In this document: one piece after another, positions 17,420-26,378 of the stretch
How positions within the stretch are numbered: the first letter of the stretch is position 1
Layout: the number at the start of each line of letters is the position of its first letter
Source of the DNA: Heliomarina sp018223035
GTDB taxonomy: Bacteria > Pseudomonadota > Alphaproteobacteria > Rhodobacterales > Rhodobacteraceae
DNA length: 64,000 bases
Assembly: GCA_018223035.1 (NCBI GenBank)
Contig: JAAEZD010000024.1
Span: forward strand, 5,193 to 69,192
Direction of reading: 5' to 3'
Translations under genes and position numbers: made by a program
The notes under the pieces: model-generated
Told to the model about the DNA's origin: nothing
Database searches by the model: none
Seen by the model: only the letters and a program-made list of their open reading frames with translations

Positions 17420-18469
17420 TTACGAAGCGTTCTCGACCTCTGTGAGCAGGCTCTCGAGGATCTTCTGGGCACCATCACGCGCAACGGGTTTCTCGGAGTC
17501 GTCATAAGCATTTTCGACCACGTCATAGAAAGTTTCGTGCAAGGTGGCGCTTTGGGCTTCGAAGACAGCGCGCTCTTCTTCGGTCAGAACGATGACCTGC
17601 AGATCGGGACGTTCCGCCTTGATCTTGTCCATGTTCTCAAGGTTGATCTTGATCTGGTAGTCATGTGCGGCCTGTTCAGCTACGGCGATGGCTTTCTCTA
17701 CCATTTCCTGCTGATCAGTGGGCAGACCGTTGAACCATTCGCTGTTGGTCGAAACGGTGCCGACATAAGGCAGCTGACCTGGAAAAATCAGGTAATCCTG
17801 AACTTCGTGCCACTTGGCGTTGTAGATGAAGTAGATCGGGTTAACCATGCCGTCGACGGTCTTCAGCTGAAGTGCGCCATAGACCTCGCCCCAGGACAGC
17901 GGTGTCGGGTTGGCGCCAAAAGCCTTGAAGGTTTCGACGGGAATGGTCGAGGTGAAAGTGCGGATTTTCTGACCCTCGAAATCGGCGGGGCTGCGGATCG
18001 CCTTATTGGCGCCCCAGGCCATGTCGCCTTCCGAGATCATAGTAAGCAGCTTGAGGTTCACTTTCTCGAACTTCGCGCTCAGGTCTTGGTAGATGGTCGG
18101 GCTCGTTGTCAGAACCTTGCGTATCACGTCAACATCGCTACCCAGCACATAGGGTAGATCGAGAACCTGTGCCTCGGGCACATAGGAACCAAGGTGACCT
18201 GTACCGACAGATACGAACTGGACGGTGCCTTTCGACGTCAGTTCGACGATGTCGTTCTCGGTGCCCAACTGCCCGTAGTAGTAGATGCGCACTTTGATAT
18301 CGCCGCCGGATTGCTCCTTGATGCTTTCGGCAAACGCCTGAGCGAAGATATCCTGAACGTCGCCTTTATCTTCTTCCGAGGCAAATTTCCAAGTGTCCGC
18401 GAGTGCCGCGGTCGACAGACCGGCGGCAAGCACCGCCGAAGTGAATAGCTTGCTGATGGTAGATTTCAT
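17420..18469 (-). CDS. TRAP transporter substrate-binding protein (DctP family), module 2
   Basis: This periplasmic binding protein has 349 residues. The ATG at 18469 follows AAAGGA and opens into a signal peptide (KLFTSAVLAAGLSTAALAD). The body has IYYYGQLGTENDIVELTSKG, QKIRTFTSTIPVETFKAFGANPTPLSWGEVYGALQLKTVDG and LPYVGTVSTNSEWF. The conserved Arg (KIRTF) suggests a carboxylate ligand. It follows the PLP lyase gene closely (23-base gap), tying uptake to that enzyme. Confidence 0.92.
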   Translation of the reverse strand: MKSTISKLFTSAVLAAGLSTAALADTWKFASEEDKGDVQDIFAQAFAESIKEQSGGDIKVRIYYYGQLGTENDIVELTSKGTVQFVSVGTGHLGSYVPEAQVLDLPYVLGSDVDVIRKVLTTSPTIYQDLSAKFEKVNLKLLTMISEGDMAWGANKAIRSPADFEGQKIRTFTSTIPVETFKAFGANPTPLSWGEVYGALQLKTVDGMVNPIYFIYNAKWHEVQDYLIFPGQLPYVGTVSTNSEWFNGLPTDQQEMVEKAIAVAEQAAHDYQIKINLENMDKIKAERPDLQVIVLTEEERAVFEAQSATLHETFYDVVENAYDDSEKPVARDGAQKILESLLTEVENAS

Positions 18470-18492
18470 TCTGTTGGTCCTTTCTTGCCCGC

Positions 18493-19542
18493 TCATGCGA
18501 GTCCTTCTGAGATGATGACAAGAGGGCGCGTTTCCTTGGCGTTCCCTTGTTCGGTGGTTCTTTTGCACAGTGCCCCGTAACCGGCCGCACCAGACGGTGT
18601 GGTCGAGATACCAAGGGCGGTGACAGCCTCTGCGGCTGCCATGCCTTCTTCTTCGGAAAGCGTTTCGTATTTCACGTCGCAGCGTTCGAGCACGTCCCAG
18701 GCCACGATTGAGGGTTCCTTGCAGTCAAGGCGACCCATGTTTGAGTCCGGCCCATCACTGCGGGATGGTTTCCCCGCCAAATTACTTGCTTTCAGGCATG
18801 CGGCTGCACTGGGTTCGACGACGATCAATTCAGGCTGTTCTGCCCAATTCAGGCGGATCATGTGGGACATCGCGGCGGCAAGCCCACCGACCCCAGCCTG
18901 CAGATAGACATGTGTTGGCCACAGGCCGGAGGTTTCGAACTGCTGGCGCATCTCCTCGGCGATGACGCAGTAGCCCTCCATCACCAATTTAGGGATCTCG
19001 GTATAACCGGGCCAGGTTCCGTCGGCCAAAAGCGTGGCGCCCGTTGATTCAGCGTCGGCGATGGCTGCTGCGACGCTTTCGTCATAAACGTCACCCGAGA
19101 GCACCACTTCCGCACCAAGTGCCTTGAGGCGGTCGCCAAATCCCTCGGGTACGGTTTTGGCAAGATGAATCCGGGCCCTGGCGCCTATCGCCCGCGCTCC
19201 GGCTGCAACGCCCATGCCGTGATTGCCAGCACTGGCGCAGACGAAAGTGTGGCCTGCTGCAAAATCCCGAAATTCTGCGTCCCCCATCTGTGTTAGGGAC
19301 AACGTTTCACCCGTTTCCTTCCGCCACGCCTCCTCAAGAATGCGCCCGACGGCGTATGGCGCACCCAACGCCTTGAAGGCGCCAAGCCCCATGCGCTGTG
19401 TTTCGTTCTTGGCGTAAACGCTCAGACCACCGGGACCTTTGAATTCGATCAGCGGCGAAACAGCATAGTTCTCCTGTGCCTGAAAAAACTCCAGCGCGCG
19501 GGCAAAATCCGGTGCAAAATTGAGGGTGTCGGTACGTGTCAT
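18493..19542 (-). CDS. PLP-dependent lyase, threonine dehydratase/diaminopropionate lyase-like
   Basis: This fold-type II PLP enzyme has 349 residues. The PLP Lys is in MGLGAFKALGAPYAV, the cofactor loop is ASAGNHGMGVAAGARA and the glycine loop AGVGGLAAAM. It resembles the enzyme at 10785..11966, but the Asp of ATDGNHG is Ala here, as in threonine dehydratase-type enzymes, so D-isomer chemistry is unlikely. The first codon is set at ATG 19542. It is the first gene of the leftward module 2 transcript and is divergent from the Lrp regulator. A beta-elimination or dehydration of an imported amino acid is probable; the substrate is unknown. Hydroxyectoine-pathway EutB is another possible relative. 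Confidence 0.8.
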   Translation of the reverse strand: MTRTDTLNFAPDFARALEFFQAQENYAVSPLIEFKGPGGLSVYAKNETQRMGLGAFKALGAPYAVGRILEEAWRKETGETLSLTQMGDAEFRDFAAGHTFVCASAGNHGMGVAAGARAIGARARIHLAKTVPEGFGDRLKALGAEVVLSGDVYDESVAAAIADAESTGATLLADGTWPGYTEIPKLVMEGYCVIAEEMRQQFETSGLWPTHVYLQAGVGGLAAAMSHMIRLNWAEQPELIVVEPSAAACLKASNLAGKPSRSDGPDSNMGRLDCKEPSIVAWDVLERCDVKYETLSEEEGMAAAEAVTALGISTTPSGAAGYGALCKRTTEQGNAKETRPLVIISEGLA

Positions 19543-19667
19543 GTGCAATTCATCCGCTTTTATTGTGCGCAGAGATTTTGCATGACTCGCCTGTTTCTAA
19601 TTTTCGTATTTGACCTTATTCTTGATAAACACTTTCACTCTTGGCCGTTGGGGTGCGGATATTTTTC

Positions 19668-20132
19668 ATGGGCGTTGAACTTGATGATGCAGACACGACA
19701 ATCCTCAGAACGCTTCAGAAGGATTGTCGAATCGGACTTGAACAATTGGCGCAAGAATGCAGCCTTTCAGTTCCGTCCGTGCAGCGCCGGCTAAAACGGC
19801 TACGAGAATCCGGCCTGATCCTGAAAGAGGTCGCCGTCCTCGATCCGTCGCGTTTCGACTACAAGATGACATTCATAGTTCTTGTGGAGCTCGATCGGGA
19901 ATCGCTGCAGCAGCTCGATGTTTTTCGCAAGCGCGCCAGAAACGAGCCACAGGTTCAGCAATGCTATTATGTCACAGGTGACGCCGACTTTATTCTTGTC
20001 TGCGTTGCCCAGGACATGCAGGATTTTGAGGATTTGACCCATCGGTTGTTCTTTGACAACTCCAACGTCCGCCGGTTCCGCACATCTGTGGCGATGGATC
20101 GTACGAAAATCGGGTTGGATCTACCGATCTGA
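19668..20132 (+). CDS. Lrp/AsnC-family transcriptional regulator
   Basis: The product has 154 residues: an N-terminal helix-turn-helix (DADTTILRTLQKDCRIGLEQLAQECSLSVPSVQRRLKRL), then an AsnC effector domain (PQVQQCYYVTGDADFILVCVAQDM). The ATG at 19668 is preferred; a TTG at 19641 is in frame. It is divergent from the PLP lyase-TRAP transcript and precedes the M20-M24-racemase genes on its own strand, so it probably senses an amino acid and controls both. Lrp regulators also accompany ectoine catabolic genes (DoeX/AsnC). Confidence 0.92.
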   Translation: MGVELDDADTTILRTLQKDCRIGLEQLAQECSLSVPSVQRRLKRLRESGLILKEVAVLDPSRFDYKMTFIVLVELDRESLQQLDVFRKRARNEPQVQQCYYVTGDADFILVCVAQDMQDFEDLTHRLFFDNSNVRRFRTSVAMDRTKIGLDLPI

Positions 20133-20312
20133 CCATTTTGGATCCGAACTTGCACTGAACGCATAGCGTCGTAACAATCGTTTTTCCGGTGGGCTGGCCT
20201 AGTATGTAATCCCATCTGGAATTGCCGATTTGGTGCAAGTTTTTCTGTCTGTCGGGCGGAAATTTGATGCAACTCACTCATCGCCAATGTGTAAAACAAG
20301 ATTGAATTACAC

Positions 20313-21479
20313 ATGGATGACAGAATGAGTGATTTAGAGACTCGTTTGATCGAACTTCGGCAAGATCTGCACAGGAACCCTGAACTGGGTTTCCAAGAGG
20401 CACGAACCAAGGCAATTGTTGCCGACCGATTGCGTGCTCTCGGGATCGAGGTGCACGAAGGTGCGGGTGTTGTCGGTGTGCTCCGGTCCCGAGGTGGCAA
20501 CAAGGCTATCGGGCTACGTGCTGACATGGATGCGTTGCCGATCACCGAAACATCCACGCATGACTATGCCTCAACATCGCCGGGTGTCATGCACGCGTGC
20601 GGTCATGATGGCCATACTACAATGTTGCTAGGAGCCGCAGAACGCCTGGCGCAAGATCCTGCCTTCGACGGCACCGTCGTCTTTCTGTTCCAACCGAACG
20701 AAGAGCATGGGCTTGGTGCACGCGCGATGATCGACGAAGGGGTGCTTGAGCAATTTCCGGTCGACGAAATTTATGCAATTCACAACCTGCCCGGCGCGCC
20801 TGTCGGCCAGATTTCGACACGAACTGGCATCATCTGCAACAGTGAAACACTCTTTGAGATTGACGTAAGAGGGCAGGGCGGCCATGCTTCCATGCCGCAG
20901 ACTGGCGTCGATGCCATAACCGTTGGTGCTGAAATCGTTCTCGCAATACAGACAGTAGTGGCGCGAAAACTTGCACCGACGTCCGGCGCAGTCATCTCCG
21001 TCACCGAATTCCTGACTGACGGTCAACGAAATGTCCTGCCAGGTAACGCCACGCTTAAGGGTGATTTCCGGGCCAGATCCCCCGATGATCGTGTGGCCAT
21101 CGAAAGTTTCATGCGCCAGATTGCCGTAGGGGTGGCAGCTGCGCACGGGATTGAAGCCTCAGTGGTTTTTGACACTCAATTCGTCGAGACAATCAACTCA
21201 GAAGCACCGGTCGAAGCAGTTTACCGTGCTGCTGAGACGGCGGGTTGCGACCTGATCCGTGATCGTGACCCGATGAGTTTTTCTGAAGATTTTGCACAGC
21301 TGTCGGCCGCCGTGCCGGGCTGTTTTCTCTTACTGGGCAATGGCGAGACCGGACCAAATGCCCAACCACTCCATGCCTCTGACTATGATTTCAATGATGC
21401 CCTGCTACCCATCGGTTCAGAATTCTGGGTCAGACTGGTTCAAGACCGACTGCCCCTTCGAAAGGATCACCACTCATGA
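20313..21479 (+). CDS. M20 family amidohydrolase (hippurate hydrolase-like), module 2
   Basis: The product has 388 residues and is clearly paralogous to 9605..10783: LRQDLHRNPELGFQEARTKA, the metal motif HACGHDGHTTMLLGAA, LFQPNEEHGLGARAM, HNLPGAPVGQIS and GGHASMPQTGVDAI. It probably removes an acyl group from an amino acid. The second in-frame ATG at 20325 is an alternative start. It overlaps the M24 gene by four bases, so the two hydrolases are co-translated and may act in sequence. Confidence 0.92.
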   Translation: MDDRMSDLETRLIELRQDLHRNPELGFQEARTKAIVADRLRALGIEVHEGAGVVGVLRSRGGNKAIGLRADMDALPITETSTHDYASTSPGVMHACGHDGHTTMLLGAAERLAQDPAFDGTVVFLFQPNEEHGLGARAMIDEGVLEQFPVDEIYAIHNLPGAPVGQISTRTGIICNSETLFEIDVRGQGGHASMPQTGVDAITVGAEIVLAIQTVVARKLAPTSGAVISVTEFLTDGQRNVLPGNATLKGDFRARSPDDRVAIESFMRQIAVGVAAAHGIEASVVFDTQFVETINSEAPVEAVYRAAETAGCDLIRDRDPMSFSEDFAQLSAAVPGCFLLLGNGETGPNAQPLHASDYDFNDALLPIGSEFWVRLVQDRLPLRKDHHS

Positions 21480-22639
21480 ACGCCCCAAGACGCGGCTTCG
21501 ACAACGAGGAATACGCGGCCCGCACGGCAGCGGCCCAAGCAAAGATGGCCGAAACTGGATTGGCCGGCATGCTGGTGACCACTGAACCGGAGGTGCGCTA
21601 TTTCAGCGGGTTTCACACGCTGTTTTGGCAGAGCCCAACCCGCCCGTGGTTCGTGTTCATACCCGTAGCGGGCAAGCCAATTGCGATTATCCCCGAGATT
21701 GGTGCCGATCTTATGCGCCGCACCTGGATCACTGACATCCGCACTTGGAGCGCGCCGGCACCTCAAGACGACGGTGTCGGGCTTTTGACTGATCTGTTGT
21801 CTATCTATGCCGAACGAGGCGAGACAATCGGTATGATGAAGGGACATGAAACCCACCTGAGGATGCCGTTGGGCGACTATGAACGGCTGATTGCTGGCCT
21901 CAAGAGTCTCGCGATTACGGACGCTACAGAGATCGTTCGCAGCTTGCGTATGGTAAAATCCGAGGCCGAAATCCAAAAGCTCGCGCATATCTGTGCCATC
22001 GGTTCTCGTACATTCGCACGGGTACCGGAATTCGCCCACGAAGGTCTGCCTTTCGAAGACGTATTCCGGGCTTTCCGGCGCGAGGGACTGGCCCAGGGCG
22101 CCGACGATGTTCCATATCTTGTCGGCGGTGCCGACAATGGGGGCTATCACGACGTTATCTCGCCCCCCTCGCGTCGCCCCCTGGCGCGCGGTGATATCCT
22201 GATGCTCGATTCTGGCGCCAACTGGGATGGATATTTCTGCGACTTTGACAGGAACTGGGCCATTGGCAGCGCGGATGATGCCTCGCGCCGCGCCTATGAC
22301 GTTCTTTGGCGTGCGACCGAGGCCGGAATTGATGCGGCCCGTCCTGGCGCCACTTGCCGTGATCTGTTTCATGCGATGCAGAAAGTGATCGCTGATCTGG
22401 ACGACCAGGGCGGTGACGTTGGCAGATTAGGCCATGGACTTGGCATGCAGCTGACCGAGTGGCCCTCGCATACCTCCTGGGATGCGACCGAGATCACAGA
22501 GAACATGGTGCTGACCCTTGAACCTTCGCTTGGCTACGGTGACGGCCGGATCATGGTGCACGAGGAGAACATAGTCGTGCGCGCAGGTGGCGCGGAACTT
22601 CTGACCGAGCGCGCCGCGCCTGAACTTCCAATCATCTGA
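21476..22639 (+). CDS. M24-family (Xaa-Pro peptidase/ectoine hydrolase-like) enzyme
   Basis: The product has 387 residues: an N-terminal creatinase-type domain (MLVTTEPEVRYFSGFHT) and a C-terminal pita-bread domain. All five metal ligands are visible: LDSGANWDGYFCDFDRNWA (two Asp), RLGHGLGMQLTEWP (His), LTLEPSLG and MVHEENIVV (two Glu). The HGLGMQLTEWP region resembles the DoeA/EutD group that opens the ectoine ring. With an M20 deacylase upstream, an Asp/Glu-racemase homologue downstream and a PLP lyase in the divergent operon, a cyclic amidine or amide substrate is a reasonable inference, but ordinary prolidase activity is not excluded. Confidence 0.85.
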   Translation: MNAPRRGFDNEEYAARTAAAQAKMAETGLAGMLVTTEPEVRYFSGFHTLFWQSPTRPWFVFIPVAGKPIAIIPEIGADLMRRTWITDIRTWSAPAPQDDGVGLLTDLLSIYAERGETIGMMKGHETHLRMPLGDYERLIAGLKSLAITDATEIVRSLRMVKSEAEIQKLAHICAIGSRTFARVPEFAHEGLPFEDVFRAFRREGLAQGADDVPYLVGGADNGGYHDVISPPSRRPLARGDILMLDSGANWDGYFCDFDRNWAIGSADDASRRAYDVLWRATEAGIDAARPGATCRDLFHAMQKVIADLDDQGGDVGRLGHGLGMQLTEWPSHTSWDATEITENMVLTLEPSLGYGDGRIMVHEENIVVRAGGAELLTERAAPELPII

Positions 22640-22647
22640 GGCCCTCA

Positions 22648-23445
22648 ATGAAGCTTGAATTCCAAACAGACGACGGCATCGGTACGCGTGCAAATCTCGG
22701 CGTGATCGTTCTTGAGACGGACGAAACGCTGGAGCACGAGTTTTCCCGCATCATGAATCTCGAAGGGGTTGCGCTTTACCACAGCAGAATCCCAATGGTG
22801 CCCGAAATCCGGCCCGACACCTTGGCTCGAATGGAACAGGACCTGCCGGCATCCGCGCGGTTATTGCCGCAATCACTCAGCTTTGACGCCATCGGATTTG
22901 GCTGCACTTCGGCCTCGACAGTGATCGGATCGGAGAATGTGGCTCACGCCATCGAAACCGTATGCCCCGACACTTGCGTCACCAACCCGTTGGCGGCAAT
23001 CATCGCCGCCGGTAAGCATCTGGAGGCCAAACGACTGGGCTTCGTAACGCCTTACATCCCAGAGGTATCTGCCGGGATGCGTGCAAAGCTTGAGGAAGCT
23101 GGATTCGAGATCGTGGGCTTCGGCTCGTTCGAGGAAGGCAATGATCGTGTCGTCGCCCGGATCACAGAATCGTCAATCCTTGAGGCAATCGAGAAAGTTG
23201 TCGCGCAAGCGCCATGTGATGCGGTTGTTGTCTCGTGCACAAATCTACGATGCCTCGATGTCATCGCTCGGGCGGAAGAAAAGACTGGGGTGCCAGTCCT
23301 TTCGAGCAACCAGGCGCTGGCCTGGCACATGCTTCGGTTGGCCGGCATCGAGGACACGAACACCCAGTTCGGGCGTCTCTTCGGATCGCGTTGTGAAACT
23401 GGGGGTATCGTCGGCGAGGCAGTGTCAGAGTTTTCCCGCGTGTAA
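22648..23445 (+). CDS. Asp/Glu racemase-superfamily protein (maleate isomerase/EutA-like)
   Basis: The product has 265 residues. Both Cys positions of the superfamily are present: FGCTSASTVIG and VVSCTNLRCLD. Family landmarks are YHSRIPM near the N-terminus and TPYIPEVSAGMRAKLEEAGFEI. This pattern matches maleate isomerase, arylmalonate decarboxylase and EutA of hydroxyectoine catabolism better than true glutamate racemases. It follows the M24 gene after eight bases and is the last gene of the operon. It probably isomerises or racemises a pathway intermediate. Confidence 0.83.
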   Translation: MKLEFQTDDGIGTRANLGVIVLETDETLEHEFSRIMNLEGVALYHSRIPMVPEIRPDTLARMEQDLPASARLLPQSLSFDAIGFGCTSASTVIGSENVAHAIETVCPDTCVTNPLAAIIAAGKHLEAKRLGFVTPYIPEVSAGMRAKLEEAGFEIVGFGSFEEGNDRVVARITESSILEAIEKVVAQAPCDAVVVSCTNLRCLDVIARAEEKTGVPVLSSNQALAWHMLRLAGIEDTNTQFGRLFGSRCETGGIVGEAVSEFSRV

Positions 23446-24140
23446 GCCCGGTGTTTTTCCAGCTGTAGCCCTGTCTGTCCTACTGTCAAAACGCAGCGGT
23501 GATTATTGATTGTTAATTTAACTTTCCGGTTCGACCCAAACACGCGTCTAATGTGGAAACCATTGATCGTCGTCGTAAACGATAACCGTATCCTGTCGTC
23601 CTTTTGGGAACCTATTGGTCGAGAAGCGGCTGCTCGTTCAATGGGGTTAATTGGATCTGTTGCAAATTTTTGACCATTGACCTTCGTGGAGTTAGCACCT
23701 GTTTGCCGAGATCGGAGGATAGGTGTGCCCAGTAGTTGACTGCCTATGGTCGTTGCAAAAGTTTGCGACAAATCCAGAAGGACTCATTCCGGCGAAAAAC
23801 TCGTACTTGATCGATGGACATACCGCTGATTCAATTGCGGTACTGGGCGGGAGGATTAGCGAAGATGGGAATGACGAAGGTCGGCGCTGTTCTACGTTCT
23901 CTCTCTGGAAGATCATATCCCGCACGATCACCCTCTCCGGCCCATCAACCGCTTCGTCGATCTGACAGACATCCACGTCTATCTGGCAGGTTTCCTTTAA
24001 ATATCTCGCTCGCGTGTTGCCCTCTAATCAAGCGAGGGAACTCCGCCGGAGAGAGGCTTGGCTATTTGTTTTTGCGGCCTCTGGCAAGATTGCGGGTCGT
24101 TACCAGGGTCCAGTCGAGAACATATCCGTTCATGGTGAAA
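23446..24140. other. Intergenic stretch between modules 2 and 3
   Basis: The only recognisable element is a transposase fragment at 23883-24000. The remainder shows no supportable gene. Confidence 0.5.
23883..24000 (+). pseudogene. IS1182/IS5-type transposase, N-terminal scrap
   Basis: About 38 codons read ALFYVLSLEDHIPHDHPLRP followed by INRFVDLTDI, then stop at TAA. The DHPLR motif after a short N-terminus is typical of the start of IS1182-like transposases. Nothing further of the gene is recognisable. Confidence 0.6.
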
Positions 24141-25085
24141 TCAGACCCCTAGTTCTTCCTCCAACTGGCCAAGGCCTGTTAGCACTTTCAGGATTGCGGC
24201 GTCCCGGTATCTCGACAAGCTTTCCAGTGTCGTGCCCTTGCTGGCCTGTAGCAGCCCTTCCTCCAATTCCAAGAGGACATCGGAGGTCAAATCCGGTTCT
24301 CCAAGATCGTTCCACCAGTATTGAAACGGCGCGCCCAGATGCTCGCAGAAGTGCCGGATTCCACCTGCGCCGCCGCCGAGGTGAAACAATGTGTTTGGGC
24401 CCAAAACCGCCCATCGCAGCCCCGGCCCGGACACAACCGCCTTATCGATATCCTGAATGCTGGCAACGCCTTCAATTGCCAGATGGATGGTCTCGCGCCA
24501 GATTGCTGCCTGCAGGCGGTTTGCGATGTGGCCGGGGATCTCCTTCTTCAAGCGTACGCAATCCTTGCCGAGCGTTTCATAAAACGACTGCGCAATGTCC
24601 AGGACCCCAGGATCTGTGTTCGTGTTTTCCATCAACTCCACCAGCGGGACCAGATGCGGCGGGTTGAAGGGATGCGCCAGGACAATCCGCCCGGGGTTGG
24701 AGAACCCTTGCTGCATTTCGGTGAGCGTCAACCCTGAAGTGGAGCTGCCAATGATCGCTTCGCAGATTAGATGCGGTTCTATCTTGGCATAAAGCTCATG
24801 TTTAACATCCAGGTTTTCGGGTGCGTTCTCCTGAATGAAATCAGCACCTTGAACAGCTTCGGCCGGATCATCGGTGAAGCGGATATTAGCCGCGTTCCCG
24901 GCGTGCTCCCAGCCAAGAGTCCGGAGCGTTTTGCTAGCCTCTTGTACCGCAGCCAACCCCCTTGCCCGCAGATCTGGGGCCGGATCGAAAACTGCAACTT
25001 TGCGCCCTGACGCAGCGAACAAAACAGCCCAGCTCATTCCGATAGTACCTGCGCCAAGAACCGCCACATTTGAAAACATCATCAC
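24141..25085 (-). CDS. 3-hydroxyacyl-CoA dehydrogenase-family enzyme (carnitine dehydrogenase-like)
   Basis: The product has 314 residues. An N-terminal Rossmann fold opens VAVLGAGTIGMSWAVLFA. The catalytic region has SSTSGLTLTEMQ and LAHPFNPPHLVPLVEL (His-Pro motif), followed by the C-terminal dimerisation domain (EIPGHIANRLQAAIWRE). Single-domain proteins of this length include L-carnitine and L-gulonate dehydrogenases as well as hydroxybutyryl-CoA dehydrogenases. It is the last gene of the leftward module 3 transcript. With a class III CoA-transferase in the same module it may oxidise a hydroxyacid or its CoA ester. Confidence 0.85.
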   Translation of the reverse strand: MMMFSNVAVLGAGTIGMSWAVLFAASGRKVAVFDPAPDLRARGLAAVQEASKTLRTLGWEHAGNAANIRFTDDPAEAVQGADFIQENAPENLDVKHELYAKIEPHLICEAIIGSSTSGLTLTEMQQGFSNPGRIVLAHPFNPPHLVPLVELMENTNTDPGVLDIAQSFYETLGKDCVRLKKEIPGHIANRLQAAIWRETIHLAIEGVASIQDIDKAVVSGPGLRWAVLGPNTLFHLGGGAGGIRHFCEHLGAPFQYWWNDLGEPDLTSDVLLELEEGLLQASKGTTLESLSRYRDAAILKVLTGLGQLEEELGV

Positions 25086-25177
25086 ATGCTACCTTTCTTC
25101 AAACTGCATCCTGTGCGTTGCCCGCACCGACGTCGTGCATTGCCGGACGCTCTGGCGCGGCGGCAAAATGGACGTGA

Positions 25178-26362
25178 TTACACCAGCCTGGCCTTTTCTG
25201 CGCCTTCGTAGACAGCTTCGTAAAACTCACGCCGGATCGAGTAGGACTGAGACGGCATGTACTGCGTGAGCAGAAGTGCGCCAAACCCAGCTGCCGGGTT
25301 GATGAAAAAGGCGGTGCCGGCCGCGCCAGTCCATCCGAAGTGGCATGCCGCCGGAGGCAGTCCGGATCGTTCAGGGGCAAAGACAATGCTCCCCCCGAGG
25401 CCAAACCCTATCCCTCCCCATTTCTCGCCATTGAACTCGACCGCGCCGAAGCTGGCCATGTCCCGAGGCAGATGGTTCTGTAGCATCAATGCAACCGTTT
25501 CTTCCTGCAGGAAGCGGCGGCCGTCCAGCTCGCCTCTGTTTATCAGCATCTGCATGAAACGCAGATAGTCGCCTGCCGTTGAGAGAAGCCCACCTGCTCC
25601 AGAATGAAACTCTGGAGATGTCAGATAGCTGCTATCCTGTGCACCATCGATTTCTGGGCCAATCTTGCCGGCTTGGACAGAGTAATTCGCGGTCATCCGG
25701 CCCGCATCTTCCGGCTTCAACTGAAAGCCGGTGTCCTGCATGTCCAAGGGCTGGAAAATGCGGGTTTGCAGAAAGCGCTCGAAAGGCATTCCGCTCCAAA
25801 TCTCGACGAGATAACCGATAACATCCGTAGCCATGCTGTAGGCCCACCGGCTGCCAGGTTCAAAAAGTACAGGCTGCCGAGCGAGTTTTTCGACTATTTC
25901 CTGAAGCGTTCCGGAACTTCGCATGCCATCGAGTCCGTGAAGCAGGTAAGCTGGTGACAAATGATCATCGCTGAAGGACGGCAATGTCATACCGGCGGTG
26001 TGACATAACAGATGCCGAATTGAGATTACACCCTTGGCCGGTTGCAGTGACCCATCAGCATTCAAGATTTTAACATCGCTGAATGCGGGAATGAACTTTT
26101 CGACCGGGTCGTCCAAACAATACGCACCGTCTTCCAGCGCCATCATCGCTGCGGCACTGGTTATTGGCTTGGTCATCGAATAGATGCGAAACAGCGACCT
26201 CGCATCAACCGGTGTGCCGGATCTTAGATCCTGAACCCCGGCCGCGCATGTGTGGAGGATTTCCGAGCCTGTGCAGACAGCAATAACCGCTCCCGCAAGG
26301 CGACCGGAAGACACGTAGGAATGCGTGAGCTCTTCAACGCTCTTGAATGCGGAAGCAGTCAT
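25178..26362 (-). CDS. Serine hydrolase of the class C beta-lactamase fold
   Basis: The product has 394 residues with the SxxK motif SMTK in FRIYSMTKPITSAAAMMAL, a YSMATDVIG segment at the second motif position and HFGWTGAAGTAFFI near the C-terminus. No signal peptide is visible, so it is likely cytoplasmic, where relatives act as esterases or transesterases rather than antibiotic-resistance enzymes. It lies 16 bases downstream of the TAXI binding-protein gene, so it probably hydrolyses an imported ester or amide. Confidence 0.88.
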   Translation of the reverse strand: MTASAFKSVEELTHSYVSSGRLAGAVIAVCTGSEILHTCAAGVQDLRSGTPVDARSLFRIYSMTKPITSAAAMMALEDGAYCLDDPVEKFIPAFSDVKILNADGSLQPAKGVISIRHLLCHTAGMTLPSFSDDHLSPAYLLHGLDGMRSSGTLQEIVEKLARQPVLFEPGSRWAYSMATDVIGYLVEIWSGMPFERFLQTRIFQPLDMQDTGFQLKPEDAGRMTANYSVQAGKIGPEIDGAQDSSYLTSPEFHSGAGGLLSTAGDYLRFMQMLINRGELDGRRFLQEETVALMLQNHLPRDMASFGAVEFNGEKWGGIGFGLGGSIVFAPERSGLPPAACHFGWTGAAGTAFFINPAAGFGALLLTQYMPSQSYSIRREFYEAVYEGAEKARLV

Positions 26363-26378
26363 ATTCTTCAGCCCTGCC

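Noticed and set aside
18493..19542. Calling this enzyme diaminopropionate ammonia-lyase
   Set aside because: The catalytic Asp of the DGNHG loop is replaced by Ala, as in threonine dehydratase-type enzymes.
25178..26362. Antibiotic-resistance beta-lactamase
   Set aside because: No signal peptide, catabolic operon context and family breadth favour an esterase-type hydrolase.
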